From: Ahaetulla prasina
Lineage: Eukaryota > Chordata > Lepidosauria > Squamata > Colubridae
NCBI RefSeq assembly: GCF_028640845.1
Contig: NC_080539.1
Location: 298,823,516 to 298,887,515 of the forward strand
Reading direction: 5' to 3'
Length of the DNA: 64,000 nucleotides
Under the pieces are notes generated by a model, which was not told the DNA's origin, did not search any database, and saw only the letters and a list, made by a program, of their open reading frames with translations. Positions within the stretch are counted from its first letter, which is position 1. Every line of letters starts with the position of its first letter. A program made the translations under genes and the position numbers. Positions 23,917 through 37,200 of this stretch are shown here, in pieces.

Positions 23917-25159
23917 GTAAGAAAAGTTCTTTTATGAAGAAAAATATATAATAAATGAGACAGTACTTGAAGTGTGTAACTTTGAGCATATGTAAAGCAT
24001 GTACTTAATGCTTGTTTTAGGACTTCTTATGTCTTTCCTTCCTGGAATTAATGAAAATGACTGGACAGAGCTATTGGAGTGTCCAGAAACTTTTTCGGAC
24101 TGTCAGCCAATCCTGTGCTCCCAAAATGCAAACGGTAGGTATTTTTTCACAAATCAGGATGGGGGGGAAAAATCACAAAGTTTTAACTTTAATCATCACA
24201 CCCTTCTGTTATTCCACCAGCTGATTAATCTCTCTCCAAGTTGCCTTGATCTTATTCCTTAACCTTATTTTCTGTAGGGGTGGGTTATGTACTGCCGTTC
24301 TTGATTGTGTAACCGTGCATGTCCAGTATTACAGTAGCTGTAACATAGACCAGTTGTTTCGTTTGAATGCTAATGCCATCTTCTAGCATACTGTCTAATG
24401 CAGAGGTGTTAAACTCACGGCCCGCGGGCTGGATATGTTATGTGCTGGCTCCACCCCCGCCTGGTTTAGTGAAGGGGAAACAAGTCCCAATACGTCACGT
24501 GACGACACCATGACAACATGAGTTTGACACCCCTGGTCTAATGGTACTTCTCTGCTGAGCATGGTAATCCATTTTGAGGGTCAACTGTAGCTAGTTTATA
24601 AATGATCTTATGTCTAATGTCAGCAGCTGTGCTGTGTAATAGAAAGTAATGATGTGTCAACTTCAGGTGTTGGCTGCACAGCCAATTGTTGTTCGTGTCT
24701 TCTTAAGGTCTTGAGTCTGGGATGTAATGTGTAGTTGGTCTGTTGTTGTGAGAGCTGCTTCCACTTTACTATGTTGAACTGTTGAGTAACTAGCTGTTTC
24801 TCTGTTAGTGTGGATGCAGATTGTCTGTCCATCCAAAGTTCATACATACATTTCATATACCCTCACCCCATCATTAAGTCAGCTGTTGTAGGAATATCCT
24901 ATCAATTCCAGGTTCTCTTATCTTATCCATGTATAGTTTGTTCCAGTACACTTATCATCAGGTTGTTCTGGTTCTTCAACATCTGACACAGATCTTACTC
25001 ATGTGGGCAATATCTGAACTGGTATAACTCTCCTAGATTATGTTACTCTCATATTTTGAGGTTCGGAATCTTTGCCCAAGAACCGATAATAGTAAGGTAG
25101 GTACCTGCAAGGACCCTGATATCCACTGTCAAAGGTGGTATCAATCACTATGCTATCCC

Positions 25160-25230
<71 letters not shown>

Positions 25231-28200
25231 GGATGGATGGATGATGGATGGATGGATAGATGGATAGATATCCTTGATCGTTTTTTAAAAAAATAATTGC
25301 CTATACACCAAAGGTTTGAGGAGTAATAAAGTCAATTTTGGGATCCAGTAATTGTGGAAAGAATGGAGATACTAAAAGCAGGTTCTGGGTAAATTAGCAG
25401 AAATTTCTTATTCAGAACCAAATTACTATATGAAAGAATATATCGTATTCAGAAGGAAGCAACTTGGTTTCTATAGTACAAAGCTAAATCCTTCTTGCCA
25501 GTCTTAGAATTCTTTGAGTGTTATTAAGTACCTGGTTTAGGTGACCTGCTGAACATCATTGATTTGGATTTGAACTAAGTCCATTGTCATAACTTCAAAC
25601 AATCCTATCATAGTATGAGATTAGATATGCTTTTGAGTTTGGTGGCTGCTTAAAGAATGGACTGCTGTTTAAACAGAATGACCAGCACTTGCAGTATAGG
25701 AATATGGTTCTATATGGAGGACTGTTGCTTTTTAATTTATATTTGATTTTGTGATAGCATTCAAGTCCTCTGGCAAATATTAAATCATTTATGGTGGCTA
25801 AAATTGAGTTTAGCCAATCGAATTGTCCAATTGTTAATCCAGTTCAAAATAAGTAGATTTCAGTGGTTTGCTCATGCATATATAGAGTGAAGGAAGTTAA
25901 AATTACTAAATGAATGGCACAAAGGAAGATTGAATGGGTTGGCAGGAAGAAGGATTGAAAAAATTTTGGTTGAAAAGAACGGATAAGATTCTGAAAAAGG
26001 GAAAGCTAGTAGGTTTAACATATAGAAAGCAAGGCATGAAGAAGTGGGAGGGTATGGCAGAACTTTATACAAGTATAGAAATACAATGAATGGCATTGTG
26101 AAACAGATTTAGCTATCTTTTGATTTCTGTTTCTTGTGTCTTTAATTTCTTAGGTGTAGTATTTTTTCTGTTTCTCCGCATTTTGTATAAAAGAGCTTAC
26201 CTTAAATGGAATAATGTGCTTTTATGTCTATCTGTGTATGTATGTGTGTATTCATGTCATGTCATATCATGTCTCATGAAGAAGTTCAAAAGTATCATTG
26301 CAAACTAGTGGAATAGGGATTAAAATGGCAAATTCCCCTTAGCCTAAACTAGTGTACAGTGATACTGATGAGGCCAACAAAATACCTACTGTACAGACAC
26401 ACTGATGAGTCTGAAATAGCAATGATAGGCAAGGAAACAATTTTAGGTAGATATTGAAATAAAATATCAAATATGTGATTGCTGTAAATCTGGTTGACCC
26501 ACATTTAAGTGGAAGCATTTCAAATAACTCCAATCTCTTGAGGAAAAGCAAACTATTTAAAACTCCCGAACTTCCCCCTATCTTTTGCTTATTTAAATTC
26601 ATGGATAAATTCCTTTATAAAAAGGAATTTATAGTAGTTCTTCATAGGGACTTCAATAAAACTTTCAGAGAACCCAGACTTTAAAGCCAGTCAATTTTCC
26701 TGGACAGGGATATCATTGTGTGGACTTCCAAGCTATTGTTAACCACAAGGGTAATATTTCTTCTGCGGTTGTATCAAGCAAATTAAACTTTTTACTCCCC
26801 AAAGAAGGAAAAGACATATGCTTACATGTCATTGCAATATCAAAGTTGAAGTTTGCACTATGTAAATATTGTAGCTACCATACTTTAGTCTTGTATATTA
26901 TCTTTGGTCAGAAAACTTGGGAAAACCTTAATGAAGAAAATAAATTAAAAACCTACCAGGAATTTTTTTTCTGTATTTTGGTAAGCAAAACACAGCAGTT
27001 GTACTAAGCAGTTTTCTTAACAATTATATATAGCATCTTTTAAAATGATTCCTTGTCTTAGGCTTATGAAATGAAAATGAAAAGAACCAACAATCCTTCA
27101 ACAGCATTCTTGGCAACAACTCTAGAAGATCTGGATAAAATATTGCATGGTGGAATTGCCTGTGGCAGTCTTACAGAGGTAAAAGATGGACATTTAGCTA
27201 AACTTACTTATATCTGTTGATTTGACATATTTTCAGTGAATATCCATTTATAGTGTTAAAATATGAGGCATGAAGGTCATCCCCACATATCATTAAATTA
27301 TCTCAAAGTACTGTGGTGGTGTATAGCATTGGCCTTAAAAAACACATAGAATAATAAATACTCAATTTTTTTAAAGTGTTAAAACCAAAACACAATCAGA
27401 AAAAACAAAGGCAAGCCCCAAATAAAATGCCAGATAGGTGCCACAGTCAACATGGACAAAGGCAGATTGAAATAAAACAGTTTTAAGATATTTCTGGAAC
27501 TCTGGCAAGGTGGGAGAATTGAATGTATTTCCCAGGGAGAGAGTTCCATAAGGTGGGGGTTGTTAAAAAAGGCCTATTGCCCCCACCCTGGCTCGCAGAT
27601 CTCATGAAGGAAGGGATCTTTTAGCTGGCCTTCTCTCTTTGACCATAGGACACCAGCAGATTCAATGTTGCCTGATGTCCCCTGCTACTCCACCATTTAG
27701 AACTTTCGATTATCAGCATGTTGAATTGGATGTGGAAGTCTGTTAATAACCATTGCAATGACTTTATATTAAATATTTAATTCTGTATTGGCAGTCTCAT
27801 GCCAATAAACATGCCACTGCATATATTTTTTTTACCAGCTGTGGCTTCTGAGTTGTCTCCAAAGACAGCCCCAGATAGAGGGCACTGCAATAGTCTAGTC
27901 AAGTGGTGATCAAGTGGTGATTACGTTTGGGGCCTTCTGCTCCCGGTTGGTTTAAAACTGGTGAATCAACTGAAGGTAGACATAACCTCCTCAACTATAA
28001 CTTCTTTCTCCTCTTTGAGCAGGAACGATGGATTCAGGAGCACTCCCAAATTGTGAACCACCTTCTATGCGAGAAAACACAACCACATGCAGAGTAACTA
28101 CTAGGACCAGGTTGTGTTTTGTCTCATCCAGGTCTTTATAGCCTCATCAGTTGTGGTTATTCTCTGCTTTAGTTATCTATTCTAAAACATAGGAGTCAAT

Positions 28201-31200
28201 ACCTAGACTGCAGTTTTATCACAAAAGAAGAGGTTTTTTATTCCAGACTTTTGTGGCTTCATTTAAAGAACTGATGCTGAAAAAAATTTGCTATTCATTT
28301 TTATGACTGATGATGTGGTTGGAAAGTTGGAACTTGGATGTACTTTTTCCCTATTGCCAGTTCTTATCCTGGTTCTCTGAGAGTCAGAAAAATGTTCTGG
28401 CACTAGTTCCCCAGCATTTTTTAAAAAAAACACACAATTTAAACAAGGAATTGAATCATACCTTTTTGTGATTATTCATTGTTTGTCTTGAAAATAATGA
28501 ACCATTACATGAAAAGTGGCATTCTTTCTATAAAGAAAAAGTTAAATGTTGTTACTGTATGGAGGCATTTTGTACCTAACTTCAGATTAAAAATAGAACA
28601 AGATATCTTCAATGAATTCTCAGCCATGATGGGATGACATTTTCAACATTTTTCTCTCTTTGTATTCATTCCATGAGTTTCTAAATGAAAGAATATACTC
28701 AGTCAGATTTTTGTGGGAGAGAGTTAAGCCATACTCACACTGAAATCAGTTAGATTCTAAAACTGTTAACTTGTAATAGTTTCTGCCAAAATGTGAGATG
28801 ATACAAATATACAAATATATGTTAATAAAAAATATAAATCAGTAGACTGGTTTTGAAAATAATACAGAAATAAATTTTCATTGATGATAAAACTTAAAAT
28901 GCATATGGTTTGCAAAGTTTGTGAATATATGCCAATATATGCTAATTGGGCATCCTGCAGGTGGTTAATGGGTTAAGTTAAAACCCCACCTTCTTCCCAT
29001 GTTTATCTTGCTCCCTTCCTTCCTTTCTCTCTTCATTTTAACTCCCATTTTAATGTTAATATTTATTGTTTTAATATTTAATGCTAACCGATTGTAAACC
29101 ACCTAGAGTCACCACCAGGTGAAGTGGTTGGCATATAAATAAAATAAATAAATAAATAAGGACTGATATTTGATAAAGAGCTTTAATGTTTAGATGGGAA
29201 AGATTAGCATCCTATAATGAAAGCAAGCAAAGCTGTCAGGGTTCCAAGTAACACCCCCAACATGGTTTAATTACTCCGGAAAGAAGAAAAAATATGCTTA
29301 TGAGAAATCTTATGTTTATGTTCCCGTCAATAGTCTGGGAGTTTCCAAGTTGAGCAATCAATCACTGGATTGATTTTGATGGCGGTGATAGAGTAAGGCC
29401 AAACAGACACAGTGGACATGGATTGTGTGGTGAAGTTGTTTTGTTTTATACATTTGATTATATACTTCAGTCAAGAGGAGTGTTTCTGATAACAGCTCTA
29501 TTGTTTCTGGCAAGGCTGCATTCTTAAGTTAAAGTTAAAGAAAACATCCCAAATGAGCTAAGAGCTTGTTAAATTCTGGCAGCTATTCCCAGCAATGTAT
29601 GTTTGTATTTCATAATCATGTTATTCTGAGTTTTTTTTAAAAAAAGTTTATAACTTTGGGGGAAAACAAGAAACAAAAAAGCCCATGGGAAAAATGAGGA
29701 AATAACTTTTACTGAATTTTCAGCCTCCAAAACTTAACCATCTCAGTTGGAAATGTTGTATTTTTCCATATGTTACTAGTGTTGCAATCATTCACTGTAC
29801 TGGATTTAAGACTTGAACCATCAACTAAGCATACAGGGGCTTAACCTGTGTTATAAGTAGTAATTATTGTACTAGGGAAAAGAGAGGAAAAGATGTCTGA
29901 GATCTATAAGAATAGCAAAGTGCAAATAGAATTTAGATGGTAAAAATATCCTGATAATTGCATTCATCTAGTTACAAATTTGAAACAGAATCAAAACATT
30001 CAGAAGCTCCATGGGTATAGTACTAACCACAGTGCAGTTTTCTGAAAGTTTCTCCCTTGTCATGATCTAGGCTCAGACTTTAGGTATCAAAGAGACAGCC
30101 TACCTATCAAATCCAGATCAGGAATCCTAACTCGAGGTGTGGTGGGGAGGAGATTTGAGGGGAAACAGTCTCTTTTTGAGTTCCCTTCTTTGAAAGGGCC
30201 TGCCCCCCCCCCCAATCTCATAGCCTTACAAAGGCAAGTAAAGGTTTGGTGGATTGAAATTATAGGCACCATAACAGGTTCTATTGTTTTGTATATATGT
30301 TACATATTAATTTTGTTATTATAGTCCAAGTTATGCAAAATTTGGTGGAAATGTATTAATAGAATGTGGTTTGCTGCAAGGAATATATGTGGGTCAACAG
30401 AAGTAACACTAACTATGTCTATGAATTTGCTTTTCTGTATTTTATTATATTATTATTATAAGGGTTGGATATGTCAGGAGAACCCTAAAAGGTATAATGA
30501 ATGGTGTTAATATAAACTAGATTTGACTGTTTCCTTATCTTTTGTTATATCATGCCTTTAAATTATTTGGTATAGCATTACTATATTTTATTTGAAAGAA
30601 ATGACAGATATGTTTTTAAAAATAACATATTTGGATATTGCATCATATTTTCAAAATCTATTACTTTTGCTATTTTTTAAATCAACCTGATATATGGTAT
30701 TGTAAAAATACATGATACTATTGAAGTATAGTGATGTGGAGTCTAAAATTAAAAACAGTTACTGCAGGTTACAGAAAGATTATAATGCTGTCTGTGCCTA
30801 TTTCTGTTATTAGATAACGGGTCCATCAGGTTGTGGCAAAACTCAGTTCTGTATTATGATGAGCTTGCTGGCCACAATGCCCACTAACATGGGAGGATTG
30901 GATGGGGCAGTTATATACATCGATACAGAGTCTGCATTTACTGCTGAAAGGTAAAGACTGATACAGAAAAGTATTTACAGCTTTAGAAGACATATTTCAT
31001 TACATATATAGTGCACACACAGCCTGGAACTAGTTCAAGTGCCATAGTGTTGTTTTGAAGGTGATGAAAGATCTAAGTCAAGTTCCAGTATTGTCTTCTC
31101 TTCCCTCTGCCCAATTACATATTTTGCCACCTCTAAACAGAGAGATCAGATTTTGTACAGTCCAACAGTCCTTTGTAAAAAATAGCCAGCTGTATTTTTT

Positions 31201-34200
31201 TGGAACTTACCACCCATCGGCATTAAAGGAAAACATTGCTTTTCTAATGCTAATAATTAAGTGAAATTCCCACTAGAGTGCAGTCCTGATCCAGTTGAAT
31301 TTAATAAAGAATTCATTATGAGCAACTACAACATTCTCATTTCCAATCCTCTTAAGGATAATGTCACCAGATTAGTGACAATTTGTGAATGCATTTGGGT
31401 ATATTTGTTAAAAGAGAAGAAATATTTGTTAAGTTTTTAATCATTTATGTAATTTAGTTTGGGGCTGAAAGTTCATTCTGAAATAATTGTTAAGGTTGTC
31501 ATTAAATGCTGCTCCTTTGTGTTCCTTCCACTTGGCCTTTCTGTGATGGATACATACAGTAAGTGTTCCATTGCTCACCTTCAAAGAGGTTAAGCCTCTG
31601 AATACTTTCAAAAATTTGAGAGTTTGCACATTTTCAGAGAGGTTGTTTGTAGGGACTCCAAAGCACTCCACAAAGCACCCACCTGTCTGCTGTTTTTTCT
31701 TGTAATTTAAAATAGGGACGCACAGAAAAGGTGATAGAACAACTTTCTCTGCTTATAGCAAGAACTAAAAAAGAGACCTTTTATGTTATGCTTGATTCCT
31801 GATGATATGATGGATATGTACATGTTGTTTTGTTTGCCACAATACAGGAGTGATATGCTATGCCCTCTTCAGAGATTTTTTTTTGACATTCCAGAGTGTA
31901 TTGTAGCTTACAGTAGTAGGAACATTATGGTCTCCCACTGAATTACTGTATTAACCAACTCCAGCCTCACTTAACTTTTGGAGAGCAGCCAAAATCAGCT
32001 AAGACTTGTCATCTACGATGGATGGAGTAAGGGCTACACTCTACAATCTCTGAAGAAATGAGGACCATGCTCCTCAAGAAGCAAATCATTTGTATTTCTT
32101 GATCTTGAAAGAATTTGGGAAGTTGGTAGATAGTCCCTCCTTGAATGACTATGAAACCTCTTACATTCTTTTCTCATTTTCAGTTTATGATTCCTACTTC
32201 TCTCTCTCCCTCTCCCTCTCTTTCTCGCTCTGTATCTCTCCGTATCTCTCTGTAGTTAGTGAAAAATGAAGAACTAGCAGCAGAAGACATCGGTGCACCA
32301 AGTTTTCCACATAATAGGGAATCTATAATTATAATAATAATAATTTATAATAATAATAATAACAGAGTTGGAAGGAACCTTGGAGGTCTTCTAGTCCAAC
32401 CCCCTGCCCAGGCAGGAAACCCTACACCATTTCAGACAAATGGTTATCTAACATTTTCTTAAAAATTTCCAGTGTTGGAGCATTCACAACTTCTGCAGGC
32501 AAGTTGTTCCACTGATTAATTGTTCTAACTGTCAGGAAATTTCTCCTTAGTTCTAAGTTGCTTCTCTCCTTGATTAGTTTCCATTGCTTCTTGCTCTACC
32601 CTCAGGTGCTTTGGAGAATAACTTTATCTAGCAGTAGGTTATGGTCTACTTTATCAAATGCTTTACTGAAGTCCAAGTAAATTAGATGGACAGCATTCCT
32701 CTGGTCTATAACTATCTCTTGGTAGTTATCACTGTTTTTAGTGTAGGGTAGTTCTGTTCCTCTGTCAGTGATCTAGCAGGTCTGGTCTTCCTGAGTGATC
32801 GGTGATCTAGTTCCTGCAAGCTAACTGATCAGGTGGATAATTGGAAAAACGAGGGGATATTTATAGCTATCTGCTCTTCGTTATTCATCTGTATTTATTG
32901 CTATTCTTGAGAATCAGAATATGCTGCTTAGTATGAATTTCACAAAACTTTGGGGTGGGATGAATTTAAAGACATATGTTGAAAAACATGAGAAAGAATC
33001 AAATATATACATTGTTATCAATTTGTGTTTACTTTTCATTGAAATTTTCTGCATTGATAATTTCTTTCATGTTTGATAATTCTGAAAATCAATGGTTATC
33101 TTTTCTCAATAATTTTCTTTTGGTCCCAAACAGGCTTGTTGAAATAGCACTGCATCGATTCTCACATTATTTTGCTACAGAAGAAAAACTAATTGCAATG
33201 ACAAACAAGGTTCTTGTCTATCAGGAGCTAACCTGTGATAGCGTACTAAAAAGGTAATCAATTTCTTTCTTGAGGGCAGCACAGTGTGTAAAACATTTAA
33301 TATAGAATATGAAAGCCAATGATATCTGAGTCTTTACTGTTATATTCAGATATAACACAGACATACACACAGACATATACACATATGCTTGCACGCACAC
33401 ATACACACATACATACAACTTACACAGACACAAATACATGTGAATTGTTAGTTGCGAAGTCATGTTTGACCCATCGCAACCCATTGTTGACTGAATTTTT
33501 TCAAAAGCTATAAATGTCAGGTACTATTGGAGGAAAATCACTAAAAGAAGAGAATATACTGGTGGTATTATTCTACTTATCATTCTTGAAATGAGAATGT
33601 TGCATGACCTGGTCACAGTACTGGCTAACAAATTGTTCAGCTTAAATATCTTTTGTTGGGGTTGACTTGGCAAGATGGCTTCCAATAATGTGTAACCACA
33701 GTTCCATGGTAGGAATTCCTTTTTAAATTACTCAATAGAAGGCACACAGTAGTAGTAGTAGTAGTAGTAGTAGTAGGTAATTGAATCCCCTGTTAATATA
33801 AAGGATCTCTTTTGTAGCAGTCTTCAAGTTTATGTTCTTATTACTTCCATAATAAAATATTTTTTTAGTAAATTGCCAGAATGATATTAATAAAACTTAC
33901 AAGATATGCATATATGCAGATTCAGTGGTTGGACTTTTCTGTAGTAAAACAGATAATATGCCATTCAGACGCAAACAACTGCATTAGGGTTTCAAAATGT
34001 ACATATTAAAATATAAAAGCAACAAACATTTGCAAATGCATATGCCATGGAAGTACACTTTCTGATATTGGCTGCAGTTACTTGTTGGACAAGGGGATGC
34101 GATGACTCAGCGGTTAAAGATGCTGAGCTTGTCAACTGGAAAGCTGATAGACCAGTTTGAGACCCAAGTGCCATGGAGCAGGGTGAGCTCCTGTTACTTT

Positions 34201-37200
34201 CCCAGCTGCTGCCCGCCTAGCAGTTTGGAAACATGTAAATACAAGTAGATAAAATAGGTCGTATCTGGTGGGGCGATAAAGCGTTCCATATGCCTCAGCC
34301 TATAATGCTGGCCATCTTTGGAAAACACTGCTTCCTTGACTATGAACTGGAGATGAGCACCGCCCCCTAGAGTCAGACATGACTGGACTAGGGAAACGGT
34401 TATCTTTATCCGTTTATCTTTACTGCAGAAGTGGGGGATTGTTTATTTAAACTGGAGGACTTGGGTACCGTTGGTGGATGATCTCTGGAGGGCCAGGGAT
34501 AGGGGTTGCTCCTCTGCCCTGGTCCTATTAGACCTCTCAGCGGCTTTCGATACCATCGACCATGGTATCCTGCTGCGCCGGTTGGAGGGATTGGGAGTGG
34601 GAGGCACCGTTTATCGGTGGTTCTCCTCCTATCTCTCCGACGATGTGATCGATGTTGACGGGGGCAGAGGTCGGCCCGGGCGCCTCACTTGTGGGGTGCC
34701 GCGGGGTCGATCTCTCGCCTTCTGTTCAACATCTACATGAAACCGCTGGGTGAGATCATCAGTGGTTTCGGTGTGAAGTACCAGCTGTATCACGGATGAC
34801 ACCCAGCTGTACTTTTCTACACGGACCACCCCAGCGAAGCTTTCAGTGCTGTCCCGGTGCCTGGAGGCCGTGCGGGTCTGGATGGGAGAAATAGGCTCAA
34901 GCTCAATCCCTCCAAGACAGAGTGGCTGTGGATGCGGCATCCCGGTACAGTCAGCTAAATCCATGGCTGACCATCGGTGGCGAGTCATTGGCCCCGATGG
35001 AAAGGGTCCATAAGGCGTCCTCCTGGATGAGCGGCTGTCTCTAGAAGATCATTTGGCGGCCGTCTCCAGGAGAGCGTTCTACCAGGTTCGCCTGGTCGCC
35101 AGTTGCGCCTTTCTGGACCGAGATGCCCTATGCACGGTCACTCACGCACTCGTGACGTCTCGCCTGGATTACTGCAATGCTCTCTACATGGGGCTCCCTT
35201 GAAGGGCATCCGGAGGCTGCAGTTACTTGTTGGACAAGGGGATGCGATGACTCAGCGGTTAAAGATGCTGAGCTTGTCAACTGGAAAGCTGATAGACCAG
35301 TTTGAGACCCAAGTGCCATGGAGCAGAGTGAGCTCCTGTTACTTTCCCAGCTGCTGCCCACCTAGCAGTTTGGAAACATGTAAATACAAGTAGATAAAAT
35401 AGGTCGTATCTGGTGGAGCGATAAAGCGTTCCATATGCCTCAGCCTATAATGCTGGCCATCTTTGGAAAACACTGCTTCCTTGACTATGAACTGGAGATG
35501 AGCACCGCCCCCTAGAGTCAGACATGACTGGACTAGGGAAACAGTTATCTTTATCCGTTTATCTTTACTGCAGAAGTGGGGGATTGTTTATTTAAACTGG
35601 AGGACTTGGGTACATATAGCAATAGCAATAGTACTTGGATTTATATGCTGCTTCAGGGTGCTTTTACAGCCCTGAGTCAGCATATTGACACAACAATCTG
35701 GCTCCTCATTTTACCCATCTCAGAAGGATGGAAGGCTGAGTCAACCTTGAGCTTGGTGAGATTCGATCTACCAAATTGCAGGCAGCTGGAAGTCAGCAGA
35801 AACATCCTGAAGTACTGCATTCTAACCAATATACCACCGTGGCATATGAATGTATATACATGCATTCATGTGCAGATATGGTGCTTAATTTACTGATGTG
35901 AAGAAATTGAGATTGTTTCAAGGCAACAAAGTATCTGTGCACACTTATGAAGTTAATAGAATAATCATGCTGCAAAGTGTTACTTGATTTAAAAAATATT
36001 GTACCAACATATCTATATGTTTTTAGCAACAACTTAACATTAACTTCAAGAATGCCTTTTCAATTTCAATTTCCTAGCCTAATTTAGATTTAGGATTTCC
36101 TGAAAATCTCTCTTTCAGTTACTGATCAGGTTCAGCCCTGTTTCAGCTTTTCAAAATCAAGCAAGATCCATTTGCAACTAGAATCTAGAAAGATATGTAG
36201 ATATTTATACCAAATTCTACAATTGCTATTGGGTTATTCCTTTTTTCCCCCAGAATTAAATCTTTGGAAGAAGAAATAATTTCTAAGAATGTTAAGCTAA
36301 TAATAGTTGACTCCGTTGCTTCAGTAGTCAGAAAAGAATTTGATACAAAACGTCAAGGTAACCTGAAAGAACGAAGCAATTTATTGACTAAAGAGGCTTC
36401 AATATTGAAATACTTGGCTGAAGAGTTTTCGATACCAGTAAGTTTTTTTAACTGTTTTTATATTCTTTATATTGTATTTATGTGTTTTTAAATGCCTGTA
36501 CACCGCCCTGAGTCCTTCGGGAGATAGGGCGGTATATAAATTTGATCAATAAATAAATAAAATAAATAAATACATATAGCAATAGCAATAGTACTTGGAC
36601 TTATATGCTGCTTCAGGGTGCTTTTACAGCCCTGAGTCAGCATATTGACACAACAATCTGGGTCCTCATTTTACCCATCTCAGAAGGATGGAAGGCTGAG
36701 TCAACCTTGAGCTTGGTGAGATTCGATCTACCAAATTGCAGGCAGCTGGAAGTCAGCAGAAACATCCTGAAGTACTGCATTCTAACCAATATGCCACCGT
36801 GGCATATGAATGTATATACATGCATTCATGTGCAGTTATGGTGCTTAATTTACTGATGTGAAGAAATTGAGATTGTTTCAAGGCAACAAAGTATCTGTGC
36901 ACACTTATGAAGTTAATAGAATAATCATGCTGCAAAGTGTTACTTGATTTAAAAAATATTGTACCAACATATCTATGTGTTTTTAGCAACAACTTAACGT
37001 TAACTTCAAGAATGCCTTTTCAATTTCAATTTCCTAGCCTAATTTAGATTTAGGATTTCCTGAAAATCTCTCTTTCAGTTACTGATCAGGTTCAGCCCTG
37101 TTTCAGCTTTTCAAAATCAAGCAAGATCCATTTGCAACTAGAATCTAGAAAGATATGTAGATATTTATACCAAATTCTACAATTGCTATTGGGTTATTCC

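Larger units (their letters stand above)
24135..27061 (+). other. RAD51B: RAD51B intron 3
   Basis: Contains a hAT MITE at 24401-24535 and the GATA/GATG microsatellite at 25161-25268. The rest, including short open frames at 25872-26720, shows no recognisable gene. Confidence 0.7.
27179..30813 (+). other. RAD51B: RAD51B intron 4
   Basis: Holds an old LINE-like fragment (27330-28130) and a LINE 3' tail (28985-29160). The rest is AT-rich without recognised features, apart from a short C homopolymer at about 30205-30213. Confidence 0.65.
33254..36253 (+). other. RAD51B: RAD51B intron 6 as assembled
   Basis: Carries a CA-rich microsatellite (33358-33442), a short Bov-B-like remnant near 33445-33490 (gttgcgaagtcatgtttgac), an AGT array, two copies of a Sauria-type SINE segment and an L2 LINE piece. 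Its apparent length is probably inflated by the duplicated structure starting at 34070. Confidence 0.6.

Noticed and set aside
25161..25268. CRISPR-like array
   Set aside because: Units are 4 bases with no spacers; this is a microsatellite in a vertebrate genome.
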